This document shows positions 1 through 8,282 of a stretch of DNA of 64,000 nucleotides, one piece after another. The stretch is taken from assembly GCA_002454195.1 (NCBI GenBank), contig DKIJ01000005.1:62001-126000 (forward strand), written 5' to 3'. Within the stretch, counting starts at the first letter, position 1; each line of letters starts with the position of its first letter. The stretch comes from Flavobacterium sp. UBA6721. GTDB lineage: Bacteria > Bacteroidota > Bacteroidia > Flavobacteriales > Flavobacteriaceae. A program made the position numbers and the translations under genes. The notes beneath the pieces were generated by a model that saw only the letters and a program-made list of their open reading frames with translations, had not been told where the DNA came from and made no database searches.

Positions 1-1
1 T

Positions 2-256
2 ACAAAGGCAGAATATTTTACTGAAATTAGAAAAATTATTCCAGATAGCTTTTTGCTTGTTCCAGGAGTAGGAGCGCAAGGAGGTAGTTTGTCTGAAGTT
101 TGTAAATACGGAATGAATACGAATGTTGGACTATTAGTGAATTCGTCAAGAGCTATTATTTATGCATCAAAAGGAGCTGATTTTGCCGAAAAGGCAAGAC
201 AGGAAGCTGTAAAAATGCAACAAGAAATGCAAAATATTATGGCGGCTATTAATTAA
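2..256 (+). CDS. pyrF: Orotidine 5'-phosphate decarboxylase, C-terminal part (cut by window start)
   Basis: The reading frame is open from base 2 and ends at TAA 254-256; the start lies outside the window. The visible 84 residues hold the phosphate-binding end of the OMP decarboxylase barrel ([11 protein letters not shown], about residues 19-29 of the fragment) and the helix after it ([18 protein letters not shown]), as in the longer 'subfamily 2' enzymes of Bacteroidota. The enzyme decarboxylates OMP to UMP in the last step of de novo pyrimidine synthesis, in the cytoplasm. A Rho-independent terminator follows directly, so this is the last gene of its transcript. The family call is confident; nothing can be said about the missing part. 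Confidence 0.88.
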   Translation, partial: TKAEYFTEIRKIIPDSFLLVPGVGAQGGSLSEVCKYGMNTNVGLLVNSSRAIIYASKGADFAEKARQEAVKMQQEMQNIMAAIN

Positions 257-279
257 ATTAGTTGAGTACGATAGGAAAG

Positions 280-314
280 AAACCATTAAAAACGCTGTTT
301 TTAGTGGTTTTTTT
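280..314 (+). terminator. Terminator after pyrF
   Basis: A 14-bp stem (arms 280-293 and 297-310, one G:T pair) with a three-base loop runs into a T-tract, 24 bp after the pyrF stop. Confidence 0.8.
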
Positions 315-345
315 ATGGTTATTTATTTTTGTTTAAAGATTTAAT

Positions 346-1137
346 TTGGAAAAATATACATTAATTGACGATTTAGGAACGGAGCATGTTTTTGATAAAG
401 TGCCTCAAAGAATTGTTTCTTTAGTTCCTTCTCAAACAGAGTTGTTAGTCGATTTAGGTTTGGAGTCTAAGCTGCTAGGAATTACTAAGTTTTGTATCCA
501 TCCTACGCATTTACGTAAAGAGAAAGTTGTGGTAGGAGGAACTAAACAAGTTGATTTTGAAAAAATAAAAAGTTTGGCGCCTGATATTGTTATAGCAAAC
601 AAAGAAGAGAACACTCGGGAAATTGTCGAAACGCTTAGAACCTTATGTCCTGTTTGGGTTACTGATATTAAGTGTGTTGAAGATAATTTTAAGATGATAA
701 GTGATTTTGGGCAATTGTTTCATTGTATTCCAGAGGCTGAAACATTGAATGCTAAAATTCGGTTTTCTTTAAATACATTTACGTCGTTTATCGCAGAAAA
801 GCCTTTTAGAAAAGTTGCTTATTTTATCTGGAAAAATCCCTATATGGTTGCTGGTTCGGCTAATTATATTAATGCTTTATTGCAATTGAACCGTTTTGAA
901 AATGTTTTTGACAATCAATCCAGATATCCTGTAGTGACTCCTGAGGAAATAAGAGCTGTAAAAAAAATAGATTATCTATTGCTGTCCTCCGAGCCTTATC
1001 CTTTCAAAGAAAAAGATGCCGTAGAAATGGCGGCTATAAGCCCATCGGCAAAAGTAATATTGGTAGATGGTGAAATGTTTTCATGGCACGGTAGCCGATT
1101 ATTGAAAGCATTTGAATATTTTATGAGTTTGCACTAA
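346..1137 (+). CDS. Helical-backbone metal receptor (BtuF/TroA-like binding protein) without signal peptide
   Basis: A 263-residue protein of the helical-backbone metal-receptor fold (COG0614, BtuF-like). Visible are the first-lobe motif RIVSLVPSQTELLVDLGL (about 23-40), the turn APDIVIANKEEN, the linking helix and the second-lobe segment YMVAGSANYINALLQL. BtuF relatives bind cobalamin or ferric siderophores for ABC importers, but this protein begins at TTG 346 with no signal peptide or lipobox, and no in-frame upstream ATG extends it. A cytoplasmic place is therefore likely and the ligand is unknown. It stands alone after the pyrF terminator. A link to B12 is tempting given the CarH regulator 3.4 kb away, but nothing in the sequence proves it. 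Confidence 0.75.
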   Translation: MEKYTLIDDLGTEHVFDKVPQRIVSLVPSQTELLVDLGLESKLLGITKFCIHPTHLRKEKVVVGGTKQVDFEKIKSLAPDIVIANKEENTREIVETLRTLCPVWVTDIKCVEDNFKMISDFGQLFHCIPEAETLNAKIRFSLNTFTSFIAEKPFRKVAYFIWKNPYMVAGSANYINALLQLNRFENVFDNQSRYPVVTPEEIRAVKKIDYLLLSSEPYPFKEKDAVEMAAISPSAKVILVDGEMFSWHGSRLLKAFEYFMSLH

Positions 1138-1138
1138 A

Positions 1139-1279
1139 TTAGATTTCGCAATCTTCAAGTATCATTTCTTCTTCGTTATTTGAAGATGAATTAGTGTCTT
1201 TTTGTATTTGTCCTGTTAGAATTTTGAACTCTTGTTGTAATTTTTCTATTTCACTTTTCTCTTTTAGTAGACCATTCAT
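1139..1279 (-). CDS. Small acidic protein (46 aa), resembles Lacal_2735-type small proteins
   Basis: ATG at 1279-1277 to TAA at 1141-1139 on the minus strand encodes 46 residues. The N-terminal half is basic and coiled-coil-like (starts MNGLLKEKSEIEKLQQEF) and the tail is acidic (NNEEEMILEDCEI). The start recalls the small Flavobacteriaceae family that begins MFGLFKKKSE, but the rest is shorter and different. A -7 element TAAGTTTG reads on the minus strand at 1313-1306, about 27 bp before the ATG, which supports expression. It is convergent with, and 1 bp from, the metal-receptor gene. Function unknown. I judge it real from the promoter, the open frame and protein-like composition. Confidence 0.5.
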   Translation of the reverse strand: MNGLLKEKSEIEKLQQEFKILTGQIQKDTNSSSNNEEEMILEDCEI

Positions 1280-1305
1280 AGCAGAAAATTTTCGCCGAAT
1301 TTACA

Positions 1306-1313
1306 CAAACTTA
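1306..1313 (-). promoter_or_regulatory. -7 promoter element for the 46-aa gene
   Basis: TAAGTTTG on the minus strand matches the Bacteroidota -7 consensus TAnnTTTG and predicts a leader of about 20 nt. No convincing -33 TTG is visible. Confidence 0.45.
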
Positions 1314-1469
1314 ATATTAAAAACCTACTTTATAATGTTAAGTCTTACTTTTTAATGTGTTTTATCGGTGTTTTTTAAGAATAATACTAAAATTAAAGTT
1401 GGTGTTTTGAGTGTCTGTTTTAATCTAAAAAGGTCTTTTGGAATTTAATTTGCAGGATATAAAATGTGG

Positions 1470-1509
1470 AAAATAAAAAAGTGCTAGTATTTTTTTAATA
1501 CTAGCACTT
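1470..1509 (-). terminator. Terminator downstream of purU
   Basis: A perfect 13-bp stem (AAGTGCTAGTATT, arms 1479-1491 and 1497-1509) is followed on the minus strand by a T-rich tract. It lies about 150 bp after the purU stop. The space between (1510-1659) holds no gene I can see. The 1314-1469 stretch also shows nothing. Confidence 0.75.
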
Positions 1510-1659
1510 GTTTTAACTAACCAAAACCAAATATAATAAATAACTAGTTCATTACATTGCAAAGATGCTACTTTATGAACGAAAAGGCTGTTAAGGTTTT
1601 GTTATTACTTTGTTGGTTATAAGTTAAGTTTTAAACACTTGTTTAACTAATTTTAACGC

Positions 1660-2514
1660 TTAAGAGAAAATGACCGTTTTGTTATTGTAGACCATTGTTT
1701 TGCGTTCGGCGTGTAATTTTATGGCTCTTGCTAAGACACTTCTTTCTAAATCACGACCTTTAACAATGAAATCTTCTATAGAATGGCTGTGAGTCACTCT
1801 AGTAATATCTTGTTCAATAATTGGTCCTTCATCTAATTCTTCTGTTACATAATGGCTTGTCGCACCAATAATTTTAACTCCTCTTGCAAATGCGGAATGG
1901 TAAGGTTTTGCTCCTGGGAAAGCAGGTAAAAATGAATGATGGATATTAATGATTTTGTTTTTGTATAATTCAATCAATTTAGGTGTAATGATTTGCATGT
2001 AACGCGCTAATACAATAAAGTTAATATCGTATTGTTTTAGTAAAGCAATTTGTTGTTTCTCACCTTCTTCTTTAATGGTTTTAGTAAAAGGTACATGGTG
2101 GAAAGGAATTTCAAAACGTTCAGCGACACCTCTTAAATCTTCATGGTTGCTGATAATAAGTGGTATTTCTAATGGTAATTCACCAGCGCTGTAACGTCCT
2201 AGGATATCATATAAACAGTGATCGTATTTAGATATAAAAAGCGCCATTCTTGGTTTGTATTCTTGGGTATAAATTTCCCAAGACATATTGAATTTATCGG
2301 CTAAATTTGTTTGAAAATCTTTTTTTATAGCTTCTAAATCCCAATTAGGAGTATTGAACTCGCATTCTAAACGCATGAAGAAAACATTTTCGTGCGCATC
2401 TACATGTTGGTCAAGATAAATAATATTTCCTTCAATTCCTGCGATATAATTGGTTACAGAGGAAATAATTGCTTTTTGGTCTTCGCAGTGGATTAGTATC
2501 GTTATTTTGTGCAT
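1660..2514 (-). CDS. purU: Formyltetrahydrofolate deformylase
   Basis: A 284-residue cytoplasmic enzyme that hydrolyses 10-formyl-THF to THF and formate, balancing one-carbon pools and feeding formate to purine synthesis. An N-terminal ACT domain (about 3-80) precedes a formyltransferase-type hydrolase domain (88-284). The catalytic triad typical of the family is present: N190 and H192 in INIHHSFLPAF, and D228 in ELDEGPII. Length and domain order match PurU. The gene stands alone, with a strong hairpin terminator 150 bp downstream. ATG at 2514 is the first Met and starts the ACT strand directly. Confidence 0.95.
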   Translation of the reverse strand: MHKITILIHCEDQKAIISSVTNYIAGIEGNIIYLDQHVDAHENVFFMRLECEFNTPNWDLEAIKKDFQTNLADKFNMSWEIYTQEYKPRMALFISKYDHCLYDILGRYSAGELPLEIPLIISNHEDLRGVAERFEIPFHHVPFTKTIKEEGEKQQIALLKQYDINFIVLARYMQIITPKLIELYKNKIINIHHSFLPAFPGAKPYHSAFARGVKIIGATSHYVTEELDEGPIIEQDITRVTHSHSIEDFIVKGRDLERSVLARAIKLHAERKTMVYNNKTVIFS

Positions 2515-2651
2515 TATTGTTTAGTTCAGATTTTTCAATATTTTTTGAGAATTACCAGAGTATAATTCAAAAAAGAATATTGAAATAGTTTTTAGATAAT
2601 GGTGTACTTTTAATCAAAACTAGTTTTATTTTTTTGATTCAGCAAATACTA

Positions 2652-3362
2652 TTATTGGTTGTCTTGCATCGCAAAAACTTTAAGTAGCAGTGGTGAAGTT
2701 CGGGCGCTGATGTTAGTACGAATGTTTTTTTCTTCAACAGCAATCATTTTAAAAACGCCACTCATGGCTTGTTTTGTTACATAATCGGTTAAGTCGGGGT
2801 TTACTTTTGTAACCAATGGAAGGCTATTGTATTTTGTGATGATGTTTGACCAAACTTTATCGGCACCTACTTTGGTAAAAGAGTTTTTTATTACCGGATT
2901 GAATTTTCCATACAAGGCTATTGAAGTTGAATTTTCCAAGTAAGTTGTTGCTGAAGTGTCATTTCCTAATAAAATGCCTTTAGCATCGGTAAAGCTCATG
3001 TTTTTTACTGCGCTAACGAATATAGGAGTAGCTTCTCTTACGGCATCTTCTGCTGCTCGATTCATTACTTTTAGCCCCTCATCGGCAAGCGAACTCAGTC
3101 CAACTCGTCTTAATCCAGCATCTACTTTTCGTAATTCTTCAGGTAAAAGTATTTTGACAGCTTCATTTCTAAAAAATCCATCAGTAGCCGTTAGTTTACT
3201 AACTTGTTTGCTTATTCCATTGTTTAAGGCTTCTTTCAATCCTCCTGCAATATCGATAGTTCCTATTGGTCCCGATGTTTGTGGGAGTTGATTGAGTACT
3301 TGCTGCATTTCGGCGCAACCCCATAGACTACAAACGAATAATAAAGCGATTGCTTTTTTCAT
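2652..3362 (-). CDS. DUF4197 lipoprotein
   Basis: A 236-residue exported lipoprotein. The signal segment MKKAIALLFVCSLWGC ends in a lipobox-like LWGC with Cys16 as the acylation site. The body matches the DUF4197 family: an alpha-helical domain that keeps the GGLKEALNNGISKQVSKL stretch (about 40-57) and the later DYVTKQAMSGVFKMIAVEEKNIR segment. The function of DUF4197 is unknown. It is monocistronic, with a candidate -7 element TATTTTTG on the minus strand at 3408-3401 and a leader of about 30 nt. Confidence 0.85.
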   Translation of the reverse strand: MKKAIALLFVCSLWGCAEMQQVLNQLPQTSGPIGTIDIAGGLKEALNNGISKQVSKLTATDGFFRNEAVKILLPEELRKVDAGLRRVGLSSLADEGLKVMNRAAEDAVREATPIFVSAVKNMSFTDAKGILLGNDTSATTYLENSTSIALYGKFNPVIKNSFTKVGADKVWSNIITKYNSLPLVTKVNPDLTDYVTKQAMSGVFKMIAVEEKNIRTNISARTSPLLLKVFAMQDNQ

Positions 3363-3525
3363 GATGATTCTATTTTGATTGTATTTTTTTCAAGTCAGGT
3401 CAAAAATACTATTTAATTCAATTAAATGAATTTGTTTTTTTTTATTTAAAGCTGCTAGCTGCTATTACTACTTTTTTATCAATACTTTAATTACTTTTAC
3501 TTTCAAAACAATACAATGTACTTCG

Positions 3526-4485
3526 ATGGCCTTTTTAGATAAGATAAATTTGAAAGCGGTTTTAGACCGTAATACAGGTTTTGGAACCAATGCTAACAGT
3601 TATGGTGGGCGTTTTATTAATAAAAACGGGGTGGCCAATGTAGAAAAAAGAGGTATGCATTTTTTGCATCGTATTAGTTGGTACCACACTATGATTGATA
3701 TGCCATCATGGAAGTTTTTTGGAATTATTTTCTCTTTTTATTTACTGATAAATTTTGTCTTTGCTTCTATTTATTTTGTTATAGGAATGGAATATTTGGA
3801 TGGTATTCCTTTGACTGATAGTCAATTAGTGCAATTTGGGCAAGCTTATTTTTTTAGTGCGCAGACCTTTACTACTGTTGGTTATGGGCATATTAGTCCG
3901 CAAGGCTTTGTAACTAGTTTTATAGCAGCAACGGAGGCTTTGATAGGTTTGTTGACATTTGCAATCGCAACAGGATTGTTTTTTGGAAGATTTAGCAAGC
4001 CCACTGCATTTTTAAAATTTTCGCACAATGCTCTCATTGCTCCGTATAAAGAAGGGCGTGCTTTAATGGTAAGGATGACTCCTTTTAAGAATACAAATTT
4101 TACTGATGCGGAGGCAAAAATAACGTTAGGGATGAGCGTTGAAGAAAATGGAGTAAAGGTTAATAAATTTTATTCATTAGACTTAGAACTTTCTAAGATT
4201 AATTTGTTGACTTTGAGTTGGACTTTAGTGCATCCTATTGATGATCAGAGTCCTTTGTATGACTTTACTAAAGAAGATTTTGAAAATACTGTTGGTGAGA
4301 TTTTAGTATTTGTAAAAACTTTTGATGAGCTATTTTCGAATACAGTAGCTGCACGAACTTCTTATACTTTTGATGAAATTGTTTATGGAGCAAAGTTTGT
4401 TTCGATGTATGAAAGGAGTGGAGATAAATCCAAAACAATTTTAGATTTGGATAAATTAAATCATTATGAAATAGTTGAGGTTTAA
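3526..4485 (+). CDS. Inward-rectifier-type potassium channel (KirBac family)
   Basis: A 319-residue inner-membrane K+ channel. Order: an amphipathic N-terminal slide helix (about 45-60), TM1 (62-86), a pore helix and the selectivity filter TVGYG (117-121), TM2 (130-155), then a cytoplasmic beta-sandwich domain (about 165-319). This is the Kir architecture. Such channels assemble as tetramers, and in KirBac proteins the cytoplasmic domain gates the pore. The gene lies directly upstream of the carH-like gene in the same direction, but carH has its own promoter in the 69-bp gap, so co-function is only possible. The start at ATG 3526 precedes the conserved N-terminal helix. Confidence 0.92.
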   Translation: MAFLDKINLKAVLDRNTGFGTNANSYGGRFINKNGVANVEKRGMHFLHRISWYHTMIDMPSWKFFGIIFSFYLLINFVFASIYFVIGMEYLDGIPLTDSQLVQFGQAYFFSAQTFTTVGYGHISPQGFVTSFIAATEALIGLLTFAIATGLFFGRFSKPTAFLKFSHNALIAPYKEGRALMVRMTPFKNTNFTDAEAKITLGMSVEENGVKVNKFYSLDLELSKINLLTLSWTLVHPIDDQSPLYDFTKEDFENTVGEILVFVKTFDELFSNTVAARTSYTFDEIVYGAKFVSMYERSGDKSKTILDLDKLNHYEIVEV

Positions 4486-4520
4486 AAACTATCAAAAATA
4501 TTCTTTTAATCTTAAAATAA

Positions 4521-4562
4521 TAACGTATATTTGTTTAACGTTATTTAGAATAAGATGAACAA
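4521..4562 (+). promoter_or_regulatory. carH promoter with putative CarH operator
   Basis: The -7 element TATATTTG lies at 4526-4533. A half-site TTGTTTAAC (4531-4539) overlaps its end. An inverted partner GATGAACAA (4554-4562, 7 of 9 matches to GTTAAACAA) starts exactly 23 bp later and contains the carH start codon. The same 23-bp arrangement occurs at the crtI and tetR/TIGR01777 promoters, which suggests negative autoregulation. A smaller inverted pair TAACGT/ACGTTA (4521-4526, 4538-4543) is also present. Confidence 0.6.
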
Positions 4563-5451
4563 TGTTAAGACTGTTTTTAGTATAAAAGATTTAGAAAATC
4601 TATCTGGGGTTAAGGCGCATACTATACGTATTTGGGAAAAAAGATATCAAATTCTTGAACCTATGCGAACGGATACTAACATTCGCTTGTATGACTTGCA
4701 CAGTTTGCAAAAATTACTAAATATTTGTTTTTTACATGATTATGGTTATAAAATTTCCAAGATAGCCAAATATTCTGAAGAAGAAGTACCTACTTTAGTT
4801 AGGCAAATTATATCCACAAAAAATGCTAAAAATCATGCTATTAATGCTATGAAAATGGCGATGATGCATTTTGATCAGCAATTGTTTTTCAATACCTACG
4901 ATTGGTTAGCTGAGGAGAAATCGTTTAGGGAAATTTTTCAAGAAGTCTTTATTCCTTTGTTTGAAGAAATTGGTTTGTTGTGGCAAACAGATACGATATC
5001 CCCTGCTCATGAGCATTTTATGAGCTATTTGATTCGTCAGAAAATAATTTTAAATTCAGAAAAACTTCAAGTTTTAAGTCCTACCAAAACGGATAAAGTG
5101 TTTGTTTTGTCATTGCCTGTTGATGAAATTCACGAACTAGGATTGATGTATTTGCATTATGAAATTTTGTTAGCTGGCTATAAAAGTATTTATCTAGGCG
5201 AAAGTATGCCGGTTAATTTTTTGAGCGAAATGAAAAAACATTTTAATTCTATAGTTTTTGTAAGCTGTTTAACAGTAAAGCCTGATAGGGATCATGTAAA
5301 TCAATATGTGAAGGAGATGGTGGCGGAGTTATCAGGTGTTTCTAATGAGTTGTGGTTTACTGGAAGATTAGTTTCGCTAATAGATCAATCTTTTTTTGCA
5401 GATCAAATACTGGTTTTTAATACACCGCAAGAATTAATTGAAAAGTTATAG
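4555..5451 (+). CDS. carH: CarH-type light/B12-sensing MerR transcriptional repressor
   Basis: A 298-residue regulator. It has an N-terminal MerR winged helix (about 6-75, with FSIKDLENLSGVKAHTIRIWEKRY), a helical cap domain with the Wx9EH signature (W143, E153, H154), and a Rossmann-like cobalamin domain whose lower axial His is H193 in DEIHELG. In characterised CarH, adenosylcobalamin drives tetramerisation and DNA binding in the dark, and light breaks the Co-C bond and frees the promoter. The residue after the signature Trp is Gln144, where the Thermus protein has the His that forms the post-light bis-His adduct (my recollection). Its own promoter and the crtI and tetR/TIGR01777 promoters carry the same inverted repeat. 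The family call is firm; direct control is inferred. Confidence 0.85.
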   Translation: MNNVKTVFSIKDLENLSGVKAHTIRIWEKRYQILEPMRTDTNIRLYDLHSLQKLLNICFLHDYGYKISKIAKYSEEEVPTLVRQIISTKNAKNHAINAMKMAMMHFDQQLFFNTYDWLAEEKSFREIFQEVFIPLFEEIGLLWQTDTISPAHEHFMSYLIRQKIILNSEKLQVLSPTKTDKVFVLSLPVDEIHELGLMYLHYEILLAGYKSIYLGESMPVNFLSEMKKHFNSIVFVSCLTVKPDRDHVNQYVKEMVAELSGVSNELWFTGRLVSLIDQSFFADQILVFNTPQELIEKL

Positions 5452-5455
5452 TTAT

Positions 5456-5487
5456 TTGTTTAATATTTTTATATATTTGTTAAACAA
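5456..5487 (+). promoter_or_regulatory. crtI promoter with putative CarH operator
   Basis: Half-site TTGTTTAAT (5456-5464) and inverted half-site GTTAAACAA (5479-5487) start 23 bp apart. The -7 element TATATTTG (5472-5479) sits between them and shares one base with the second site. The crtI ATG (5488) follows the second half-site immediately, so the transcript should be leaderless or almost so. A bound CarH would cover the whole promoter. Confidence 0.65.
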
Positions 5488-6957
5488 ATGAAAAAGAAAA
5501 TTACAATAATAGGATCAGGTTTTTCGGCATTGTCAGCGGCTTGTTATTTAGCAAAAAGCGGGCATGAGGTTTCGGTATATGAAAAAAATGCCTCAATAGG
5601 AGGTAGAGCTAGGCAATTAAAAAAAGAAGGTTTTACCTTTGATATGGGTCCTAGTTGGTATTGGATGCCGGATGTTTTTGAACGTTTTTTTGCCGACTTT
5701 GATAAAAAACCTAGCGATTATTATGAGTTAATCAAATTAAGTCCGGCTTATCAAGTTTATTTTGGAGTGAACGATTTTATTGCCATTGCAGATAATTTAG
5801 ATGAAATCGTTGCTACTTTTGAGTCTGTAGAAAAAGGAAGTGGGACAGCACTTCGCCAATTTATGGCAAAAGCCAAGAGTAATTATGATATTGCTATAAA
5901 AGATTTGGTTTACCGTCCTGGAGTATCACCTTTGGAATTAATTACTGTGGAAACGGCAAAGAAAATCGGTCAGTTTTTTAGTAATATAAGCCGTGATGTT
6001 AGGAAGCAATTCAAAAATGAAAAGTTGATTCAGATTTTAGAATTTCCTGTTTTGTTTTTGGGTGCTAAACCTTCTGATACACCTTCATTTTACAGTTTTA
6101 TGAATTTTGCCGATTTTGGTTTGGGAACATGGCATCCTAAAACAGGGATGTTTGATGTGGTGCAAGCTATGGAAGATTTGGCCAAAGAATTAGATGTTCA
6201 GTTTTATTTCAACTCGAATGTTGAAAAAATAATCGTAGAAAATAAAATTGCTAAAGCCATCGTTGTAAATGGTAACCGAATCGATTCGGATATAATATTG
6301 AGTGGTGCCGATTATCATCACACTGAAACGCTGTTGCAAGCAGAACACCGAATGTATTCTGAAAAATATTGGGAATCAAGAGTTTTTGCTCCTTCTTCCT
6401 TGTTGTTTTATATTGGTTTTAATAAAAAACTAGAAAACATTTCGCATCACATGTTGTTCTTTGATACCGATTTTAACGCTCACGCAAAAGCAATCTATGA
6501 TGAACCGCATTGGCCTGCAGCACCTTTGTTTTATGCTAATTTTCCATCAATAACTGACCCAACGGCAGCACCAGAAGGCATGGAATCGGCTTTTTTCTTG
6601 GTTCCTTTAGCACCTGGAATCGAAGATATGCCTGAATTAAGAGAAACATATTTTGAAACAATCATGCTTCGTTTTGAGCAACTTACAGGACAAAGTATCA
6701 AGAAAAATATTATTTTTAAGGAGTCTTTTTGTAAGAATGATTTTGTGGAGCAATACAACTCCTACAAAGGCAATGCTTATGGGATGGCAAATACTTTATT
6801 ACAGACGGCTTTTTTAAGACCAAAACTGAAAAGTCAAAAAGTTCGTAATTTATATTTTACGGGACAACTAACAGTTCCTGGTCCAGGAGTTCCTCCTGCT
6901 TTGATTTCAGGGAAGTTAGTATCTAATTTGATTGACAAACAATTTCTAAATGAATAG
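5488..6957 (+). CDS. crtI: Phytoene desaturase
   Basis: A 489-residue FAD enzyme that desaturates phytoene stepwise to lycopene, at the membrane. An N-terminal dinucleotide-binding motif GSGFSALSAA (about 9-18) is followed by the acidic end of strand 2 and GGRARQ. The CrtI C-terminal signature with FTGQLTVPGPGVPPALISG is near 455-475. Length is normal. It starts 36 bp after carH and 2 bp before crtB, as the first gene of a crtI-crtB-crtZ-SRPBCC-phr unit. The start is fixed because ATG 5488 leads directly into the FAD strand. Light/B12 control is inferred from the operator. Confidence 0.93.
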   Translation: MKKKITIIGSGFSALSAACYLAKSGHEVSVYEKNASIGGRARQLKKEGFTFDMGPSWYWMPDVFERFFADFDKKPSDYYELIKLSPAYQVYFGVNDFIAIADNLDEIVATFESVEKGSGTALRQFMAKAKSNYDIAIKDLVYRPGVSPLELITVETAKKIGQFFSNISRDVRKQFKNEKLIQILEFPVLFLGAKPSDTPSFYSFMNFADFGLGTWHPKTGMFDVVQAMEDLAKELDVQFYFNSNVEKIIVENKIAKAIVVNGNRIDSDIILSGADYHHTETLLQAEHRMYSEKYWESRVFAPSSLLFYIGFNKKLENISHHMLFFDTDFNAHAKAIYDEPHWPAAPLFYANFPSITDPTAAPEGMESAFFLVPLAPGIEDMPELRETYFETIMLRFEQLTGQSIKKNIIFKESFCKNDFVEQYNSYKGNAYGMANTLLQTAFLRPKLKSQKVRNLYFTGQLTVPGPGVPPALISGKLVSNLIDKQFLNE

Positions 6958-6959
6958 TT

Positions 6960-7802
6960 ATGAAGCAGTTATTTGACGAAGTTTCTTTTAAATGCAGTAA
7001 GTTAGTTACTAAAGATTACAGTACTTCATTTTCATTGGCGGTGTATATGCTTTCGCCAAGTATTAGAGATGCGATTTATAGTATTTATGGTTTTGTACGT
7101 TTTGCCGATGAAATTGTGGATTCTTTTCATGGTTTTGATAAAGAAAGTCTCATCAATGAATTTGAAAAAGAATATTACAAAGCCTATCAATATGGAATTA
7201 GTTTGAATCCTATTTTAAATTCCTTTCAGCATACCGTTAAGCAATGCAATATTTCGGATGATTTAATTCAAGCTTTCTTAAAAAGTATGAAAATGGATTT
7301 AATCAAGCAAGACTATCATTCTAAGGCAGAATATGATGAATACATTTATGGTTCGGCAGATGTAGTAGGTTTGATGTGTTTGAAAGTTTTTGTAAAAGGA
7401 AACGATCAAAAATACGAGCAGTTAAAGGATGAAGCGATGCGATTGGGTTCGGCATTTCAAAAAGTAAATTTTCTTAGAGATTTAAGAGATGATAATTTAA
7501 TTCTGAATCGAAATTATTTTCCAGGTGTTGATTTGAAATCATTTGATGAAGAGTCAAAAAAAGCCATTATTGAAGAGATAAATGAAGATTTTAGAGTGGC
7601 TTATCAAGGAATTGTAAAGTTGCCTATAGAAGCTAAATTTGGAGTATATACAGCCTATGTTTATTACAAAAAATTATTGCGTAAACTAGAAAATACTCCT
7701 TGTAAAGAAATTGGCAATACCCGAATCAGAGTGTCTAATTACACTAAAGCAACGTTGTTAGCGCAATCTTTTGTTACCTATAAATTGCGCTTAGTCGAAT
7801 AA
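6960..7802 (+). CDS. crtB: Phytoene synthase
   Basis: A 280-residue squalene/phytoene synthase family enzyme that joins two geranylgeranyl diphosphates head-to-head into phytoene, the entry step of C40 carotenoids. Both Mg-diphosphate motifs are present: DEIVD (50-54) and D174LRDD in NFLRDLRDD. It follows crtI by 2 bp and is surely co-transcribed with it. It supplies the substrate for CrtI. Confidence 0.94.
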   Translation: MKQLFDEVSFKCSKLVTKDYSTSFSLAVYMLSPSIRDAIYSIYGFVRFADEIVDSFHGFDKESLINEFEKEYYKAYQYGISLNPILNSFQHTVKQCNISDDLIQAFLKSMKMDLIKQDYHSKAEYDEYIYGSADVVGLMCLKVFVKGNDQKYEQLKDEAMRLGSAFQKVNFLRDLRDDNLILNRNYFPGVDLKSFDEESKKAIIEEINEDFRVAYQGIVKLPIEAKFGVYTAYVYYKKLLRKLENTPCKEIGNTRIRVSNYTKATLLAQSFVTYKLRLVE

Positions 7803-7825
7803 TAAAAACGCATAAATCTTTTAAA

Positions 7826-8266
7826 ATGATTTCATTTTTAATTACAATAGTTGTTTTTCTTTTAATGGAATGTGTCACTTGGCTCACCCATAAATACGTA
7901 ATGCATGGTTTTATGTGGTATTTTCATGCCGACCATCATCAGCCTAAATACAACCATGTATTTGAACGAAACGATATTTTCTTTGTCATTTTTGCTCTTC
8001 CTAGTATCGTTCTGTTTTACTTAGGAGCAAAGGCCGATTTTAATTATTTGTTTTTCATCGGTCTGGGTATTACACTGTATGGTTTTTGCTACTTTATGAT
8101 TCATGATGTTTTAATTCATCAGCGTTTTAAATGGTTCAAGCATACCAAGAATAAATACCTAATTGGTTTGCGAAAAGCACACAAAGTCCATCATAAACAT
8201 TTAGGAAAGGAAGAAGGAGAATGTTTCGGAATGTTATTCGTGCCTTTCAAATACTATAAAATGTAG
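7826..8266 (+). CDS. crtZ: Beta-carotene 3-hydroxylase
   Basis: A 146-residue integral membrane di-iron hydroxylase. It shows the eight-histidine pattern of CrtZ: HKYVMH, HADHH, HDVLIH and HKVHH, set between about four hydrophobic segments. It adds hydroxyl groups to both beta-ionone rings to give zeaxanthin, the usual yellow pigment of flavobacteria. It lies 23 bp after crtB. A lycopene cyclase (crtY), needed between CrtI and CrtZ, is not in the window and must be elsewhere. Confidence 0.93.
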   Translation: MISFLITIVVFLLMECVTWLTHKYVMHGFMWYFHADHHQPKYNHVFERNDIFFVIFALPSIVLFYLGAKADFNYLFFIGLGITLYGFCYFMIHDVLIHQRFKWFKHTKNKYLIGLRKAHKVHHKHLGKEEGECFGMLFVPFKYYKM

Positions 8267-8282
8267 CATCATTTAGTGCGTA

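Noticed and set aside
1639..1647. TTGTTTAAC half-site just after the purU stop
   Set aside because: No inverted partner 23 bp away and no promoter there. A single 9-mer of this composition is expected by chance in an AT-rich window.
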